NCBI RefSeq assembly: GCF_023078275.1
Contig: NC_062974.1
Coordinates: 23,737,119-23,801,118, forward strand
Reading direction: 5' to 3'
Source: Leguminivora glycinivorella
Lineage: Eukaryota; Arthropoda; Insecta; Lepidoptera; Tortricidae
Length of the DNA stretch: 64,000 nucleotides
Shown here piece after piece: positions 22,251 to 33,654 of this stretch. Position 1 is the stretch's first letter. Each line of letters opens with the position of its first letter. A program made the translations under genes and the position numbers. Below the pieces are notes generated by a model. The model was not told where the DNA came from. It worked only from the letters and a program-made list of their open reading frames with translations, and searched no databases.

Positions 22251-23719
22251 CATGTGTTTTATTATAGGGCCCGTCCTAGATGTCTAATAAATGGTCAAAC
22301 CTTTGGTCTGTCCTCACAGGTATATCCTGTGCATGTGTGTGTTATTAGGGGTGTCAAGTATATTGTTTGTGTAAATTTAATATTCATACAAAACGTATAC
22401 ATGGCTCTCCCCTCTAGGGACTTGCTCCCGCTGAGGGACATGCTACGAGTGTCAGTATTGCTGCTCATCGGGATCTGGCGAGATCCGTATTACGGCTATG
22501 TCTTTCTAGATCCTTCTGAGACGTTTATTGTCCTCACAGGACGAGAAGTTTGGGTATTTCATTTGCTGGTATAAGCTAGCTTGTATTGGAGTCAATGTAA
22601 TACTCAAATGATTGGTGGTCTGTTTATCTTAAATTTTATTAGACAACTAAACGACATTGAGGATTGCTTCGGTATGACTCGGTGTTGGGGACAACCAACC
22701 GTGTTTTATTTAGTATGATTCAATCTGGACTTAAACCGTATTTTACATGCTTAGCCTTTCTTATATTATTGGGTAAAGGTAATAAATCCCTATTCAACTG
22801 GCTCGTAGCTATTTAGTGTATTTAAATGATTTGCAAATTCGTATTTAAGTGTAAAGAAATAAAGGAATCGTTGGTTTCAGGATGTTATAAGTCAGTCTTC
22901 TATTATTGTTGTGTTTATGGTCTCTCTTGGGCACTATTTGTCTATTAAAAATTTACTATAAGTCACTGTTATTGTATCTTACTGGTTTGACTTATACGTG
23001 AGATGCTTCACCACGCAATTAAAGGTTTGGGTTTTGGTGTGGTTTTGGTTATTTACCGAAAACTATTGTAGCCAAATACACGCCTAAAAATATTCGCACC
23101 GTCGAGTAAATGGCGAACTCATTATGGTTGCATGATCGATATTATCACCCAAGGGTTTGCAAAATTGCAAGTTACTATGTAACACACCCGGGTTAGGTAG
23201 GGCCCATGATGATTGTATTTGTATATAATATCTTTCTGGTAGCGTGTGGAGTGATTCACGTAGGACTTTGCTTGACATAGTTGTCTATAGAGATGACGTA
23301 GGCATAGTAATTTTATAAGAATCACAACCTGGCTTTATGGTAGAATGCAATCAACCATTCTTTTGTACATAATATAATTACAAAGATTGAATTACGGTCA
23401 GTCCCCTTCCCAATCGTCCATATATTTATATACACATTTTCATGATATTAATCATATGACCAATGTTAACATGTTATTGATGTTGATATTAACATTTAGA
23501 TTCGATAACAATTTAGTTGGTTGAATTTCTAAGGTTTTATTTAATGGTTAAATCACATCAAAATTTCCTACAATAGCATTTTATAAGCAGGAATAATGGT
23601 TATAATATTATTTTGTCCTCGAATTTCATGAAATATTATGAAATTCCGTATTAACGTCTTATTCAACTGGCTTAATTTAATAAACAGTTGTATTTTACTT
23701 TTGCGCGATGTTACAGGTG

Positions 23720-24140
23720 CATAATGAAATGGCTGATCTCATGATATCAAGGGCAATGCTTATATTATTGTCTTGTTTATGATCGTTCATGGGTGCTCAT
23801 GTCACATACTTACTTACTTACTTATTTGGTCCCAGTTTCAGTACTCGATAGTCTGAACCTTGCGTGAAGTATTCCATGTAGGCGACGGGTCTACGGTATT
23901 GCAGACGGTGCGGGTCCAAGTGACTATAATACCATACGTATGGATACGTTCACGTAGGGACTTGCGGCTCCGACATATTAACAGCACCCATAGTAACGAT
24001 ATATGCATGATAATTTTAAAAGATCTCAAGGTTTGCTTAAAGTTGACTGCAACCAGCTATTTTATATAACGATATAAGTTTATTTTTAATATAGTCGTGA
24101 TAAGCCAGATTTATCCATCGATTTTATGGATTTTATGACA
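23720..24140 (+). repeat. Direct repeat, unit 1
   Basis: Starts CATAATGAAATGGCTGATCT and contains GTATTCCATGTAGGCGACGG, then TTGCAGACGGTGC. Nearly the same sequence lies 578 bp downstream. A TTAC microsatellite (about 23808-23825) is present only in this unit. Confidence 0.85.
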
Positions 24141-24297
24141 TATTTGTGTTATTGATACTTCAATCAAAATAAACACTAATCTATTTTATATATTAGCTGA
24201 AGAATATTTCAGTGCAATATATTTTAGAAGTATATAAATCTGAGTCCATCTGGTTTTAATTAAGTTATACTTCATTCGCGTAATGTCTCAATGATAC

Positions 24298-24715
24298 CAT
24301 AATGAAATGGCTGATCTCATGATATCAAGGGCAACGCTTATATCATTGTCTTGTTTATGAACGTTCATGGGCACTCATGTCATATATCATACTTTTATGT
24401 CCCGGTTTCAGTACTCGATAGTCTGAACCTTGCGTGAAGTATTCCATGTAGGCGACGGGTCTACGGTATTGCAGACGGTGCGAGTCCGAGTGACTATAAT
24501 ACCATGCGTATGGATACGTTCACGCTAGGGAATTGCGTCTAGACATATTCGTAATGCCTATGAACGACTTATGCATGATAATTTTATGAGATTTCAAAGC
24601 TTGCCTTAACGTTGACTGCAACCAGCTATTTTATTTAAGGATATAAATGTTTGTTGGCCTAATCGTGATGAACCAGATTTATTCGTCGATTTTATCGACA
24701 TTATAACATTTATAA
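24298..24715 (+). repeat. Direct repeat, unit 2
   Basis: Copy of the unit at 23720 with substitutions spread over its length and no shared reading frame. Confidence 0.85.
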
Positions 24716-25250
24716 CATACTTATATGTTATTCAACTTCAAACTCAACAACGCTAACATATTTTAAGTATTATCTGCGTAATTTCATCTACTTTAATTTA
24801 TTTATTTCCCAATTTGTCTTCCCAGGTTAATTATTTAATATCTTCATGGTTTTCTTATCATAATATCTCCCACAATAGCATTTTATAGAATCTAAGTTTC
24901 GTTGATTATGCCATACAGTTAGGAGTATTGAATTATATTTTGTTTGTAATTAATAGTTAATTAAATCACCTTTAAGATACGTATTATGCTTGTTAGAACA
25001 TATCATTGTCTATATCGCTAACATGTCTCACACCTCAGGAACTTGGTTACTAGTTTCCATAACGTTAGTCCATATTACCCTAGATGATTTTGTCATATAT
25101 TGTTTATGTATTTTAATATGCTTTACTTCTTTATCCATAACATATTTTATTATGCTTGTGTACAGGTTAAACTTGGGCAGTCAGGTTTTTGTTTCCGTCT
25201 ACTTTTCCTGACGTAGGGACTTGGCTCTAGTAATGAAGGCGGTGTATTCA

Positions 25251-25500
25251 AATAGGTCCTAATCAGACTTAATTGAATACAGAGTTATAGTAATTATTTC
25301 TGACAAAATATAAATGATTATAGATACAATAAATCGAAATGTTTTAGTATCCAATCTTTTGTTTATTTTATACTCCATCCTCGTAGCTTACACCCTCGTA
25401 GCTTACATATCTAATTAATATAATTTTAACTTTGAATTAATGGTAAGTATTAAAGCTTGAGTAGAGTCAATAATTTTATTGAAGTAGCTTTCTATTAGTT
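25251..25500. other. Unassigned spacer
   Basis: No supported feature; contains a short duplication, CTCGTAGCTTACA, at 25379-25410. Confidence 0.3.
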
Positions 25501-25508
25501 CTTTGAGC

Positions 25509-26070
25509 TTACCCTGGGTAAGACGTTACAGTGAGTATGTCGTTTTCTATAAAATAATTGCGGCATGAGCCCAAATGTTTTATGCCAAACATAGCCCTGA
25601 TACAACGCTTCTGTGTTATAAATAAGGCATCTTTATCAATGCTGTTTCCCCAAACTACAAGTCCATATCGTAAAATTGAGTTTACATAACCATTATAGGC
25701 GAGTATTGCTGCCTGGGTTGAAACAGTTTGGCTAATTCGTCTAAGTGCAAAGATAAAACTATTTACTTTAGATCTGACATTGGCGGCATGCGCCGTCCAA
25801 TCACAGTGGCTGTCAATGATTATACCTAAAAATCTTGTATTTTGCACCTCTTTTACCACTTCACTACCTAGAATAATGTTTAATTTTTGTGTATTTCCTC
25901 TTGCTGTACTGAACTGAATATAGCTAGACTTATTTACATTTACTTTTAAGTTATTCACGTTCAACCACTCTACTGTGCTAACTAACGCCCTGTTTATATC
26001 ATCATTATAAGTTTTCATATTTTCACATTTTACAATAATAGATGTGTCATCTGCGTACAGTAGGCAATCA
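25509..26070 (-). pseudogene. CR1/jockey-like LINE reverse transcriptase, C-terminal half
   Basis: The minus frame begins DCLLYADDTSIIVKCEN, the catalytic YADD motif of a non-LTR reverse transcriptase. It continues through LKVNVNKSSYIQFS, TRFLGIIIDSHCDW and ILRYGLVVWGNS, the usual thumb-region motifs. The upstream part of the domain is replaced by repeat B, so the ATG at 26090 lies in repeat sequence and is not the true start. The frame breaks after NDILTVTS. Confidence 0.85.
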
Positions 26071-26319
26071 TCGAAACTTCGGAAGCTCATCTGTACTGAA
26101 AAACGTCGTACGATACACGTGCGAAAAGGAAATTCGCAACTCGTGTCGATTTAAAACACTCCCTTCGGTCGTGTTTTAATTTATCGCCACTCGTTTCGAA
26201 CTTCCTTTTTTACGCACTTGTATCGTAATGTACTATTCCAGTACAGATGGTGTTTTTTTACGCACTAGTGCGAGAAGTGGTTCATTATATGCCAGGTCGA
26301 AACTTCGGAGGCTCATCTG
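26071..26319 (+). repeat. Repeat B, nearly complete and rearranged
   Basis: Order here is the second half first (TCGAAACTTCGGAAGCTCATC through TGTACTATT), then the first part again (CAGTACAGATGG through GGCTCATCTG). The copy is thus circularly permuted or tandem relative to that at 1307. Confidence 0.75.
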
Positions 26320-26447
26320 ATTATCCAAGGAATTCGTACATAGGTATCATTTTTCCTTCCCTTTGCCCTTAAAGTTCAAGTATCCTAAATAATTCGACTG
26401 AATCATTATTATACTTTAGAACATAAAGGTGGGGGCTGGGGGGGCCA

Positions 26448-26550
26448 CATCTAGCGTCTCGCGAGCGTAGCGTCGGGCCAACTGTATGGCACAAACGACC
26501 TGACGCCGCCTCGGCGCGGCTTCCATACTTTTTCCATACAGTTGGCCAAA
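26448..26550. repeat. MITE H, diverged copy
   Basis: CTAGCGTCTCGCGAGCG and CGTCGGGCCAACTGTATGG face CCATACAGTTGGCC. Resembles 14606-14733. Confidence 0.5.
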
Positions 26551-26888
26551 TTCCCGAACTAATCCATTCCCATACATTTTATGAAAATATTCCGTTTCAC
26601 GTGAGCCGCTTTCCTACAATTTAATTAAACCCTTTGTCAGCGCTGAAAGTTCGGTCGAGTTCCAAACGCCTCACGAGTTCAGGATGCACGTAGTTATCGT
26701 TATCTCACTTAAAAAAAAAGTTTATTTGCCAAAAAGTGTTACAAGTGTTTTACCTTTGACCACCACACTAAGGCCACTGTCTCGTGGAGTCAGTCCAAAC
26801 ATTACCATTTACGTCTACATTTTTCCTACGCTGAAGAAACAATTCTAAAGACTTACTTTATTACATTTATTATCTCCGTACAGTGTGC

Positions 26889-27036
26889 GTAGCCGAATGA
26901 ACAAACGCTCACGAAACGCTCACGATGATATCTCTTTCGTAGATTTATCTCTATCGCTCTTGCCGACAACGAAATGGCGACAGAGCCAGACTGCGTTTCG
27001 GTGGCGTTTCGCGTCGCAGAATTGCCATTCGGCTAC
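26889..27036. mobile_element. Short TIR element
   Basis: GTAGCCGAATG at one end, its exact complement CATTCGGCTAC at the other. Subterminal AAACGCTCACGAAACGCTC and GGTGGCGTTTCGCG are partly complementary. Non-coding. Confidence 0.6.
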
Positions 27037-27067
27037 GGGGCCAGATAGGCTAGCTGGGTGCGTAGAC

Positions 27068-27331
27068 ATACATACATACATACATACAACATACAATCAC
27101 GCCTGTATCCCATAAAGGGGTAGGCAGAGCACATGAAACTACTAAAGCTCAGGGCCACTCTTGGCAAATAAGGGGTTAAAAGAAAACGAAACTATGGCAT
27201 TGCAGTGACAGGTTGCCAGCCTCTCGTCTACACCACAATTTAACCCATATCCCATAGTCGCCTTCTACGACACCCACGGGAAGAAAGGGGGTGGTGAAAT
27301 TCTTAACCCGTCACCACACAGGCCAAGACAA
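27068..27331 (-). mobile_element. Retroposon E, copy 4, full length with target duplication
   Basis: Flanked by GTGCGTAGACA on both sides (just before 27068 and at about 27333-27343). The ATAC/GTAT tail is at the left, so the copy is in minus orientation. Defines both ends of the E family. Confidence 0.8.
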
Positions 27332-27343
27332 GGTGCGTAGACA

Positions 27344-27745
27344 AGTTGCAAATATTAGCGCGCAAGCAAGCTTAATCTGTCTCTCCGTCACTATAGTTTT
27401 CATGGCTACCACACCTCGGACACTGGCGAATGGCGATCAAATATATGAAAGAGGCGCGTTCTTACACAGAGTCTAAACTCGTGTAGGTGAATGCGTACTA
27501 TGCGTGCATGAGTGAAATATGACAGGTCGACTGTTCGCGTTTTTGACAGGCGGTAACTGTGAGGTAACCGAGAGGGTGTGATGTGGGACGTTGAATCAAA
27601 CGACTGTCTCGGAGTATAGAGTTATAATGTGTAGAATAACATATGTAACATGCTTATATAGTCTAGAGAGGTGGGGCGTATCACACACTACAAGGGGGTG
27701 GGCAGCACTTTCAGCGGGGAGCGGGAGTGACCATACTGTACGATA
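27344..27745 (+). repeat. Dispersed repeat Q, copy 1 (with insertion)
   Basis: Matches 35860-36080 in inverse: AAAGAGGCGCGTTC, ATGACAGGTCGACTGTTC, TTGACAGGCGGTAACTGTGA. About 120 bp between 27572 and 27690 are absent from the other copy and may be a separate insert. Confidence 0.6.
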
Positions 27746-29110
27746 GGACTTTTTATTGTACTGTGGCAATACTAAGCCAAGAAGCGCTACCTCAAAATAA
27801 ATCCATAACTAACTTACAATTTTATGATTCTAAAGTATACTTTAAGTACTATATATAGCTGATTTTCAGAATTATTTGGTTTTGAGAAAACTTCGCAGTG
27901 CAGTATTTACTAGTCTGAATCCAGAAGTGACTTTTACCTGCACTATGCAAGCCGTGACAACAGCGAGCGCGAGCTCTATTTCAATTTCGCTTTACCAGTG
28001 TTTAATCGCTTCAGGGCTCAGGACAAAACGATTTTAAACAACTATATTAAGGTATGTTTGGGATTTAAATAAAACTATGAAAGTTTTGTGAAACTCGAAT
28101 ATTCTTCTGTATGTGGCAAGCTAAGTATATATTTTATTTTATTTATGTTATTTAAACTTTGTTTAATGACGCCAATTTATAAGTATAGCTATATAAATAT
28201 CTATCTTCTTATCTTAATTTATTATCTCATCTTAATTTATTATTAATATCCTCATATCATATTCATATTATAGTATAAATCTCTCACACACTAACACATA
28301 CATACCCGTACATTCAAGTAAATACTCGTACGTACACGCAGCTCAGTGTTGATACCAAATTATTTGAATTTAAATATATTACGTTACACAAAAAATAAAA
28401 AATGTTATTTGTAAGCTCTTTGTACTTCCTTATGCAACTCGCTCTACGAATTGTATAGTTTTATAATATAGGTTAAGGCACTAGTGCGATGAAACTGCGT
28501 CCTGTAACACAGGGTTTCCTAGCTCAGGACACAGGGTCGCGATTTTCTGTAATTGTTAATTTATATAATAAACTTTTTTCATTTTTTTTTCATTTTTCAT
28601 TTTCATATTTCATGACTTCTTATTTATGCTGGCTGGCTTCTTGATTTCAATTTGAAACAAGTGATATAAGAAAAAATGACAGTCGAGATTTACCCGCTTA
28701 CCTTACGTAAAATATTGTGCTTCCATAAAAATGATATTAGGGCCACCGGAGTTTGCGTATAGTGGGTTTAATGTCGTCTTTTGAAAATATCTTCGAAACG
28801 GATCCTTATAGAATTATTGCAACCCTCTAATTTCAAAGTATGGTCACCGAACTTTAAATTTATACTGCTATCATACGCATTTAACCAACCAGACTTAACA
28901 TACTGTAACATAACTTACGTACAAATCAAAACTTAAACGCGAAGTACAACGCAATTTTGCCAAACAATAGCTCTTTAATGAACTCGCTTGAAACAATAAT
29001 TACTCAGAATCGAAACTGGAAACAGCTGTCCAAACAAAATGCAACCTTACGACTCTTGGTAATTGGCACTTACGACATTATTACCAGTTCCATCTTCACG
29101 ATACTAAATT
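27746..29110. other. Mostly unassigned; LINE 3'-end-like tract
   Basis: Around 28470-28600 the sequence GATGAAACTGCGTCCTGTAA to ATATAATAAACTTTTTTCA resembles the 3' UTR and tail of a jockey/CR1-type LINE. The rest has no supported feature. Confidence 0.3.
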
Positions 29111-29115
29111 AATAT

Positions 29116-29304
29116 GTGGTGGAGACGCGGATGAAGATAAGTATTCGAGTAGTATTGGCACGAAGTGCTTTGCCTCTTTTTCTTATGCGCACTGCCAAGG
29201 ATTGGAATTATTTGCCGGCGGCTATATTTCCGAGCTCATATAACCCGGAAACCTTCAAATCAAGAGTGAAAAGGCATCTTCTGGGCGAGCTCACTCCATC
29301 GTAG
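29116..29304 (+). pseudogene. LINE C-terminal fragment
   Basis: The frame contains RTAKDWNYLPAAIFPSSYNP and ETFKSRVKRHLLGELTPS, then a stop. This is the typical end of a jockey/CR1-like reverse transcriptase ORF (DWN.LP...FPSSYNP.TFK). A related fragment lies at 54940-55060. Confidence 0.7.
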
Positions 29305-29434
29305 GCCACATCTTTCCCTTTGGCTAGCCTGTGGCCAAAAGTAAGCCCATTTACAATAGCAAAAAAAAAGTTTTACCGCACGGTCTGGTAAAGGCTCTCT
29401 TGATTTTAACTATAAAACTCCCGTGAGACTCATA

Positions 29435-29631
29435 CATATTTAAAAATATTTTAAGCGGGTTACTCACGTATTAAGTCGATATAGCGTCTAACGCTATATC
29501 GACTTAATGTTTCGGTCCAATTTCGAGGACCTTTCTCAAAATTTTCTACTTTCTCGAAATTGGACCGAAACATGTCGAACGCTATATCGACTTAATACGT
29601 GAGTAACCCGCTTAAAATATTTTTAAATATG
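29435..29631. mobile_element. Palindromic MITE with about 50-bp perfect arms
   Basis: CATATTTAAAAATATTTTAA and GCGGGTTACTCACGTATTAA then GTCGATATAGCG are repeated in exact inverse at the far end. The centre holds a second palindrome around TTTCGGTCCAATTTCGAG. Target duplication not resolved. Confidence 0.75.
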
Positions 29632-29727
29632 CTCTCTTGATTGTTCGTAAATGGCATTCGGCTACATAAAATAGCATTTTATCCATAAAAGTGCAAATGA
29701 TTTCATACAAATTTTAACTTGATGCCT

Positions 29728-29989
29728 AACGCCGTGGCTTGCGTGGGCGACGGTCGCGCGATGGTCGCGCGACGGCGATGCGACGCATTCGAAATCAAAC
29801 CTTATCGATATGGAAGTATAACGCCGTGGCTTGCGTGGGCGACGGCGATGCGACGCATACGAAATCAAACCTTATCGATATGGAAGTATGAGACGCGACG
29901 GCGACGGTCGCGCGACCGTCGCCCACGCAAGACACGGGGTGAGACTCGACGGAGACGGTCGCGTGACGGTCACGCAAGACACCGCGTTA
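29728..29989. mobile_element. GC-rich TIR element with internal tandem duplication
   Basis: Ends TAACGCCGTGGCTTGCGTG and the near-complement CACGCAAGACACCGCGTTA. A unit of about 92 bp (ACGCCGTGGCTTGCGTGGGC to GGAAGTATA) is duplicated inside. Open frames through it reflect GC bias only. Confidence 0.7.
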
Positions 29990-30094
29990 ATCTGGCTGGT
30001 ATAATTGACAATTAAATTATGATATTTAATTAATAATAAAAATTGTATGCATGATAATGTTTAAAAAATGTATTATTGATTTGGAGTATTTTCC

Positions 30095-30262
30095 TGAGTT
30101 GGTGTGGTTAATTTTTTTTGTTTCTCTCGATGGCAAAATTTGTTTAAAGTACGTGACTTGAAACCTCGCAACGCTGAAGTTTCCACATTCTGAACCACTC
30201 GCTACGCTCGCTTGCTCGGGTATCATTATTGGCACGTGCGGTATGAGAAATGTTGTTAACAC
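30095..30262 (-). repeat. Dispersed repeat J, copy 1
   Basis: Matches 35335-35533 in inverse, including AACCTCGCAACGCTGAAG, GAACCACTCGCTACGCTC and GCTCGGGTATCA. Confidence 0.65.
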
Positions 30263-30611
30263 CCGAATTAATTTGGCTGGTCATTCCGAGCTTAAAACAC
30301 TAAAATATTATGATTTGTAAGAATCAGGTCTTCTGTTTCCATTTCAGTAAAAATTGTAAAAACGTTCAGTTGTGCCTCTCCGCTACTCCATTTATCGCCG
30401 AAGCCAACGTTCCACGTTGTAACATTTTAAACGTGCAAATAGCTCTGTTCGGTTTTAACGAACTTTACGATGTTAAAGTGTTAAATACCGGCACTGATTG
30501 AGTTTCGCGAAGATACCAACTACACTTTACGAACAGGAAAACCTTTTACTTGAAGCCTTCAAAGTAAGTACGATTTCACATATATTTTTGTACGCTATAT
30601 CTATTGCATTA
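30263..30611. other. Unassigned spacer
   Basis: A 63-codon ORF (30310-30501) has no recognised feature. Nothing else was seen. Confidence 0.3.
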
Positions 30612-30815
30612 TACTCTGTACTTTTGGGTATTTAAAAGATCGTAAACAAATGATTTGTACATTTTCGGGTAGTTATAACATTAAATTTGTTGGTTAACCA
30701 ACCAAATTCAAAAACCAAAGCGGATCTGTCACTGTACGACCTATTTTCAAACTTCTTATTTTGGTGTAGTGATGTTTTCATTTCGCCTTAACTGACATAA
30801 GGAGCCTTTTGAGAT
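30612..30815 (+). repeat. Dispersed repeat R, copy 1
   Basis: Resembles 47385-47577: CTGTACTTTTGGGTA, TGTACATTTTCGGGTAGTTA, GGTTAACCAACCAAAT, GATCTGTCACTG. Non-coding. Confidence 0.55.
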
Positions 30816-31350
30816 TAATTTTGTTTACATTTACTTAATTAAAGACTTATACTTATACCTACTTATATTCGAAATAAAACACAAAAGCAATTTAAAATAT
30901 ACAGCAAAAAAAATTGCCGATCGCTTTATACCTTAATAAAATTGCAGAAACAGTCACATCGCCTAACGTTTCAAGGAAAAACAACAGTTAAAGGGAAGTC
31001 ATATCGCTTTGGCACAAAGTCCGTCAGGCTGCTGGAAATTTAAATTTCGAATACTGGGAACGGGGAACGTATAGGTAAGGTACTCTGGCAAACCCATTTT
31101 GAAAGTGGAAAAAGGTAGCTATTAAAAATATCGGTTTGGAGTTGCTACTTTCCATAGAAAATTATATTTTTGAATCATCAATGAGGTCCTACGATTAGTG
31201 AAATCATTTTCACGAAATACACACATACTTACGATACTGAAGATTTTACAGCAAAGATAAAAAACTCATTAAAGTTTTTCGGTACTTAACAATCTGAAAA
31301 AAAAACATAAAAAAGTGAAAATGATGACATCTAAAAAAAAAGCAAAAAAT
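30816..31350. other. Unassigned spacer upstream of tRNA gene
   Basis: AT-rich. The T-rich sequence read off the minus strand just beyond 31354 (from AAAAAATAAG back to CTAAAAAAAAAGC) gives the Pol III terminator of the tRNA. Confidence 0.4.
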
Positions 31351-31353
31351 AAG

Positions 31354-31426
31354 TGTTTCCGCCCGGGATCGAACCGGGGGCCTTCTGCGTGTTAGGCAGA
31401 TGTGATAACCGCTACACCACGGAAAC
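31354..31426 (-). tRNA. tRNA-Val(AAC)
   Basis: A 73-nt cloverleaf on the minus strand: acceptor GTTTCCG paired with CGGAAAC, anticodon stem TCTGC/GCAGA, loop CTAACAC with anticodon AAC, T arm CCGGG TTCGATC CCGGG type, and discriminator A. Box B GGTTCGATCC is intact, there is no intron, and a T-rich stretch follows. Reads GUU valine codons during translation. It has a near-identical partner at 34149. Confidence 0.95.
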
Positions 31427-31800
31427 TTGGCAGTCGAGTGCGAAATTATGCAACAGTAGCTCTTGTCTTAATTTTCTACTTTGGTGAAGGGGTTACTACA
31501 TGTGCTACATAGAGTATTATTGAAGGTCTCACTCATTACACTACTCACTACACTGTCAAGGTCACGAACACAGTCAATGTTTGTTCCTTTAATTACACTC
31601 ATTTTAATTAAATAAGACTCAGGTATGTTCAAAGTCTTAAAAAAGCAATAACATATATTATGTATCTCTACACATGAGTAGTTCACATTGTAGGTGCTAT
31701 ATTTATATTACATAATAATATACTGTACCTGCGCAAGTTTCAAGACAGTTTGTACGCAGGGTTGTCAACTGAATCAATTATCTATTTTCATATCACGATT
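31427..31800. other. Unassigned spacer
   Basis: No supported feature. Confidence 0.3.
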
Positions 31801-31914
31801 CACGTCGGTGGCAAACAAGCATACGGTCCGCCTGATGGGAGGCGGTCACCGTTACCTATGAACGCCTGCAACTCAATGGGTGACATTCGCGTTGCCGATC
31901 CATTAGAAACTTGA
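31801..31914 (-). mobile_element. Retroposon C, copy 2
   Basis: CACGTCGGTGGCAAACAAGC through GGTCACCGTTACCTATG to GATCCATTAGAAACTTG; reverse of the copy at 6866. Confidence 0.65.
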
Positions 31915-32125
31915 ATTTATCTGAGGCAATTTTAAACAATTTCAAACTCCGACTCAAAAAGGTGTATATTAAATTTGACGCCAATCAACTGTTGCATCGG
32001 CTGTCCTGGCTGATGGATGGACTGATTTTGATGCGGTTTTTTTGACGACTAATGGAACTTTTTTGATTATCTAATAGGTCCAAATTTAGGGTTCTGAAAC
32101 GATTTGTCTATGTATACACGTCGTC

Positions 32126-32638
32126 TTTTTAGGGTTCCGTAGTCAACTAGGAACCCTTATAGTTTCGCCATGTCTGTCTGTCCGTTAGCACTAGAAAGCT
32201 GAAATTTGGTACCAATATGTATATCGATCACGCCAACAAAGTGCAAAAATAAAAAATGGAAAAAAATGTTTTATTAGGGTACCCCCCCCACATGTAAAGT
32301 GGGGGCTGATATTTTTTTTCATTCCAACCCCAACGTGTGATATATTGTTGGATAGGTATTAAAAATGAATAAGGGTTTACTACAATAGTTTATTGATAAT
32401 ATTAATATTTTCGGAAATAATCGCTCCTAGAAGAAAAAAAGTGCGTCCCCCTCCCCCCCCCCTCTAACTTTTGAACCATATGTTTACAAATATGAAAAAA
32501 ATCACAAATGTAGAACTTTATAAATACTTTCTAGGAAAATTGTTTTGAACTTGATCGGTTCAGTAGTTTTTGAGAAAAATACGGAAAACTACGGAACCCT
32601 ACACTGAGCGCGGCCCGACACGCTCTTGGCCGTTTTTT
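32126..32638 (-). mobile_element. Dispersed repeat F, copy 2
   Basis: TTTTTAGGGTTCCGTAGTC at the left to CTCTTGGCCGTTTTTT at the right, same internal order as copy 1, with a poly-C run at about 32450-32461. Confidence 0.8.
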
Positions 32639-32739
32639 ATCCTACTTTACAATGATAATTTACTATATATGAAAACGGTCACATTGAGCAACTTTTTCTA
32701 CGGCACCAACCACAACATTTTGGCGGAACTGAAGTTCAG

Positions 32740-32990
32740 TACTAGCTTATACCGGCGGCTTCGCTCGCGTTACATTTGAAGATTGCGGAATGCACCATAC
32801 AAAATTCCACCCTCGATTTCAGGGAAGTGGAGGGGGTTGGAAAGAGACAAAAAGTAGCCTATGTCACTCTCCATCCCTTCAACTATCTCCACTTAAAAAA
32901 TCACGTCAATTCGTCGCTCCGTTTTGCCGTGAAAGAAGGACAAACAAACAGACACACACACACTTTCCCATTTATAGTATTAGTATGGAT
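32740..32990 (+). mobile_element. RTE-like LINE 3' end (family N), copy 1
   Basis: GAAAGAGACAAAAAGTAGCC, TATGTCACTCTCCATCCC, CACGTCAATTCGTCGCTCC and TTTCCCATTTATAGTATT in order. This is a very abundant lepidopteran LINE 3' region. Other copies: 40635, 47040 and 63434. No coding part remains. Confidence 0.7.
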
Positions 32991-33004
32991 GAACAATATT
33001 CATA

Positions 33005-33077
33005 TTTTAACTTCTGATTAGCAGAAACGTCTGCAATCGATGCCATTAGGCTTAGAATAAATTTAAAAGTGGAAAAT
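33005..33077 (-). mobile_element. 3' tail fragment of the composite tRNA-headed retroposon
   Basis: The minus strand reads ATTTTCCACTTTTAAATTTA, then CTAAGCCTAATGGCATCGAT, then the hairpin GCAGACGTTTCTGC. It is identical in layout to the tails at 63040 and 63348. Truncated before the tRNA-like part. Confidence 0.75.
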
Positions 33078-33450
33078 CGCAAATTCTTGCCGGTAACTAA
33101 AACAATTTTTAAAACTGTAGTTGCCATGGCAACCCTGTAGGAGTTAATGATCAGGTAGAAGCCTGAAGTTTGAGCTTACAATAAACTGGGGATTAGGGAG
33201 TTCGCAACAATTAACTACCAACTTAAACGCGTAAACTGTAAACTGGGAAGTAATCTCACTTGTGCCAACCCTAGCTCTGTACTTGGGGAACACTTATATA
33301 TTAAGTAGGTAAAATTTGAGGCTTTTCTTGTTCTTGATTTTTGTCTTCCTTTCATCCTCTGACGCAAGACTTCTAGTCAAAATAGCATAGATTGAATATA
33401 AGAAGATCATACCATCCCATACATTAAAAATATTAAAATGCGACAGCCTA
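33078..33450. other. Unassigned spacer
   Basis: No supported feature. Confidence 0.3.
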
Positions 33451-33453
33451 GAA

Positions 33454-33649
33454 CGCGCATACACTACACCACATGTAGATGGCGCCACAATAAAAGGCCT
33501 TGTAGCTTTCGATTATACTTGTAGATGGCGTTAAGTGTCACTTTTGACATAGATTTATAGCTCGAAAGTGACACTTATCGCCAATCTACAATCGATGGCA
33601 ACAAGGCATTTTTTGTGGCGCCATCTATGTGTGGTGTAGTGTATGCGCG
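33454..33649. mobile_element. Palindromic MITE with CGCGCATACACTACACC ends
   Basis: Outer 37 or so bp are inverted repeats (CGCGCATACACTACACCACA, then GTAGATGGCGCCACAA). An inner palindrome surrounds AAGTGTCACTTTTGACATAG. Non-coding. Confidence 0.75.
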
Positions 33650-33654
33650 GTACT

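Larger units (their letters stand above)
22254..25250 (+). repeat. Diverged tandem-repeat array with TAGGGACTTG motif
   Basis: Units of roughly 570-870 bp recur with strong decay. Landmarks repeat in order: TATTCAACTGGCT (about 22793, 23662), TTGTTTATG.TC or TGTTTATGGTC near GGGCACT or GGTGCTC, and TTCACGTAGGGACTTGC or variants (about 22415, 23256, 23950, 24520, 25205). The two best-preserved units are at 23720 and 24298. No ORF is shared between units. Not recognised as any known element. Confidence 0.5.

Noticed and set aside
17900..25250. Endogenous viral or polydnavirus-type segment
   Set aside because: Low coding density suggested it, but no viral gene, boundary motif or direct terminal repeat could be identified.
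26090..26090. ATG at 26090 as true start of the reverse transcriptase ORF
   Set aside because: The first codons come from repeat B; the RT domain is cut just before its YADD motif.
29719..30015. 98-aa ORF rich in Arg
   Set aside because: Reads through the GC-rich TIR element and its internal duplication.
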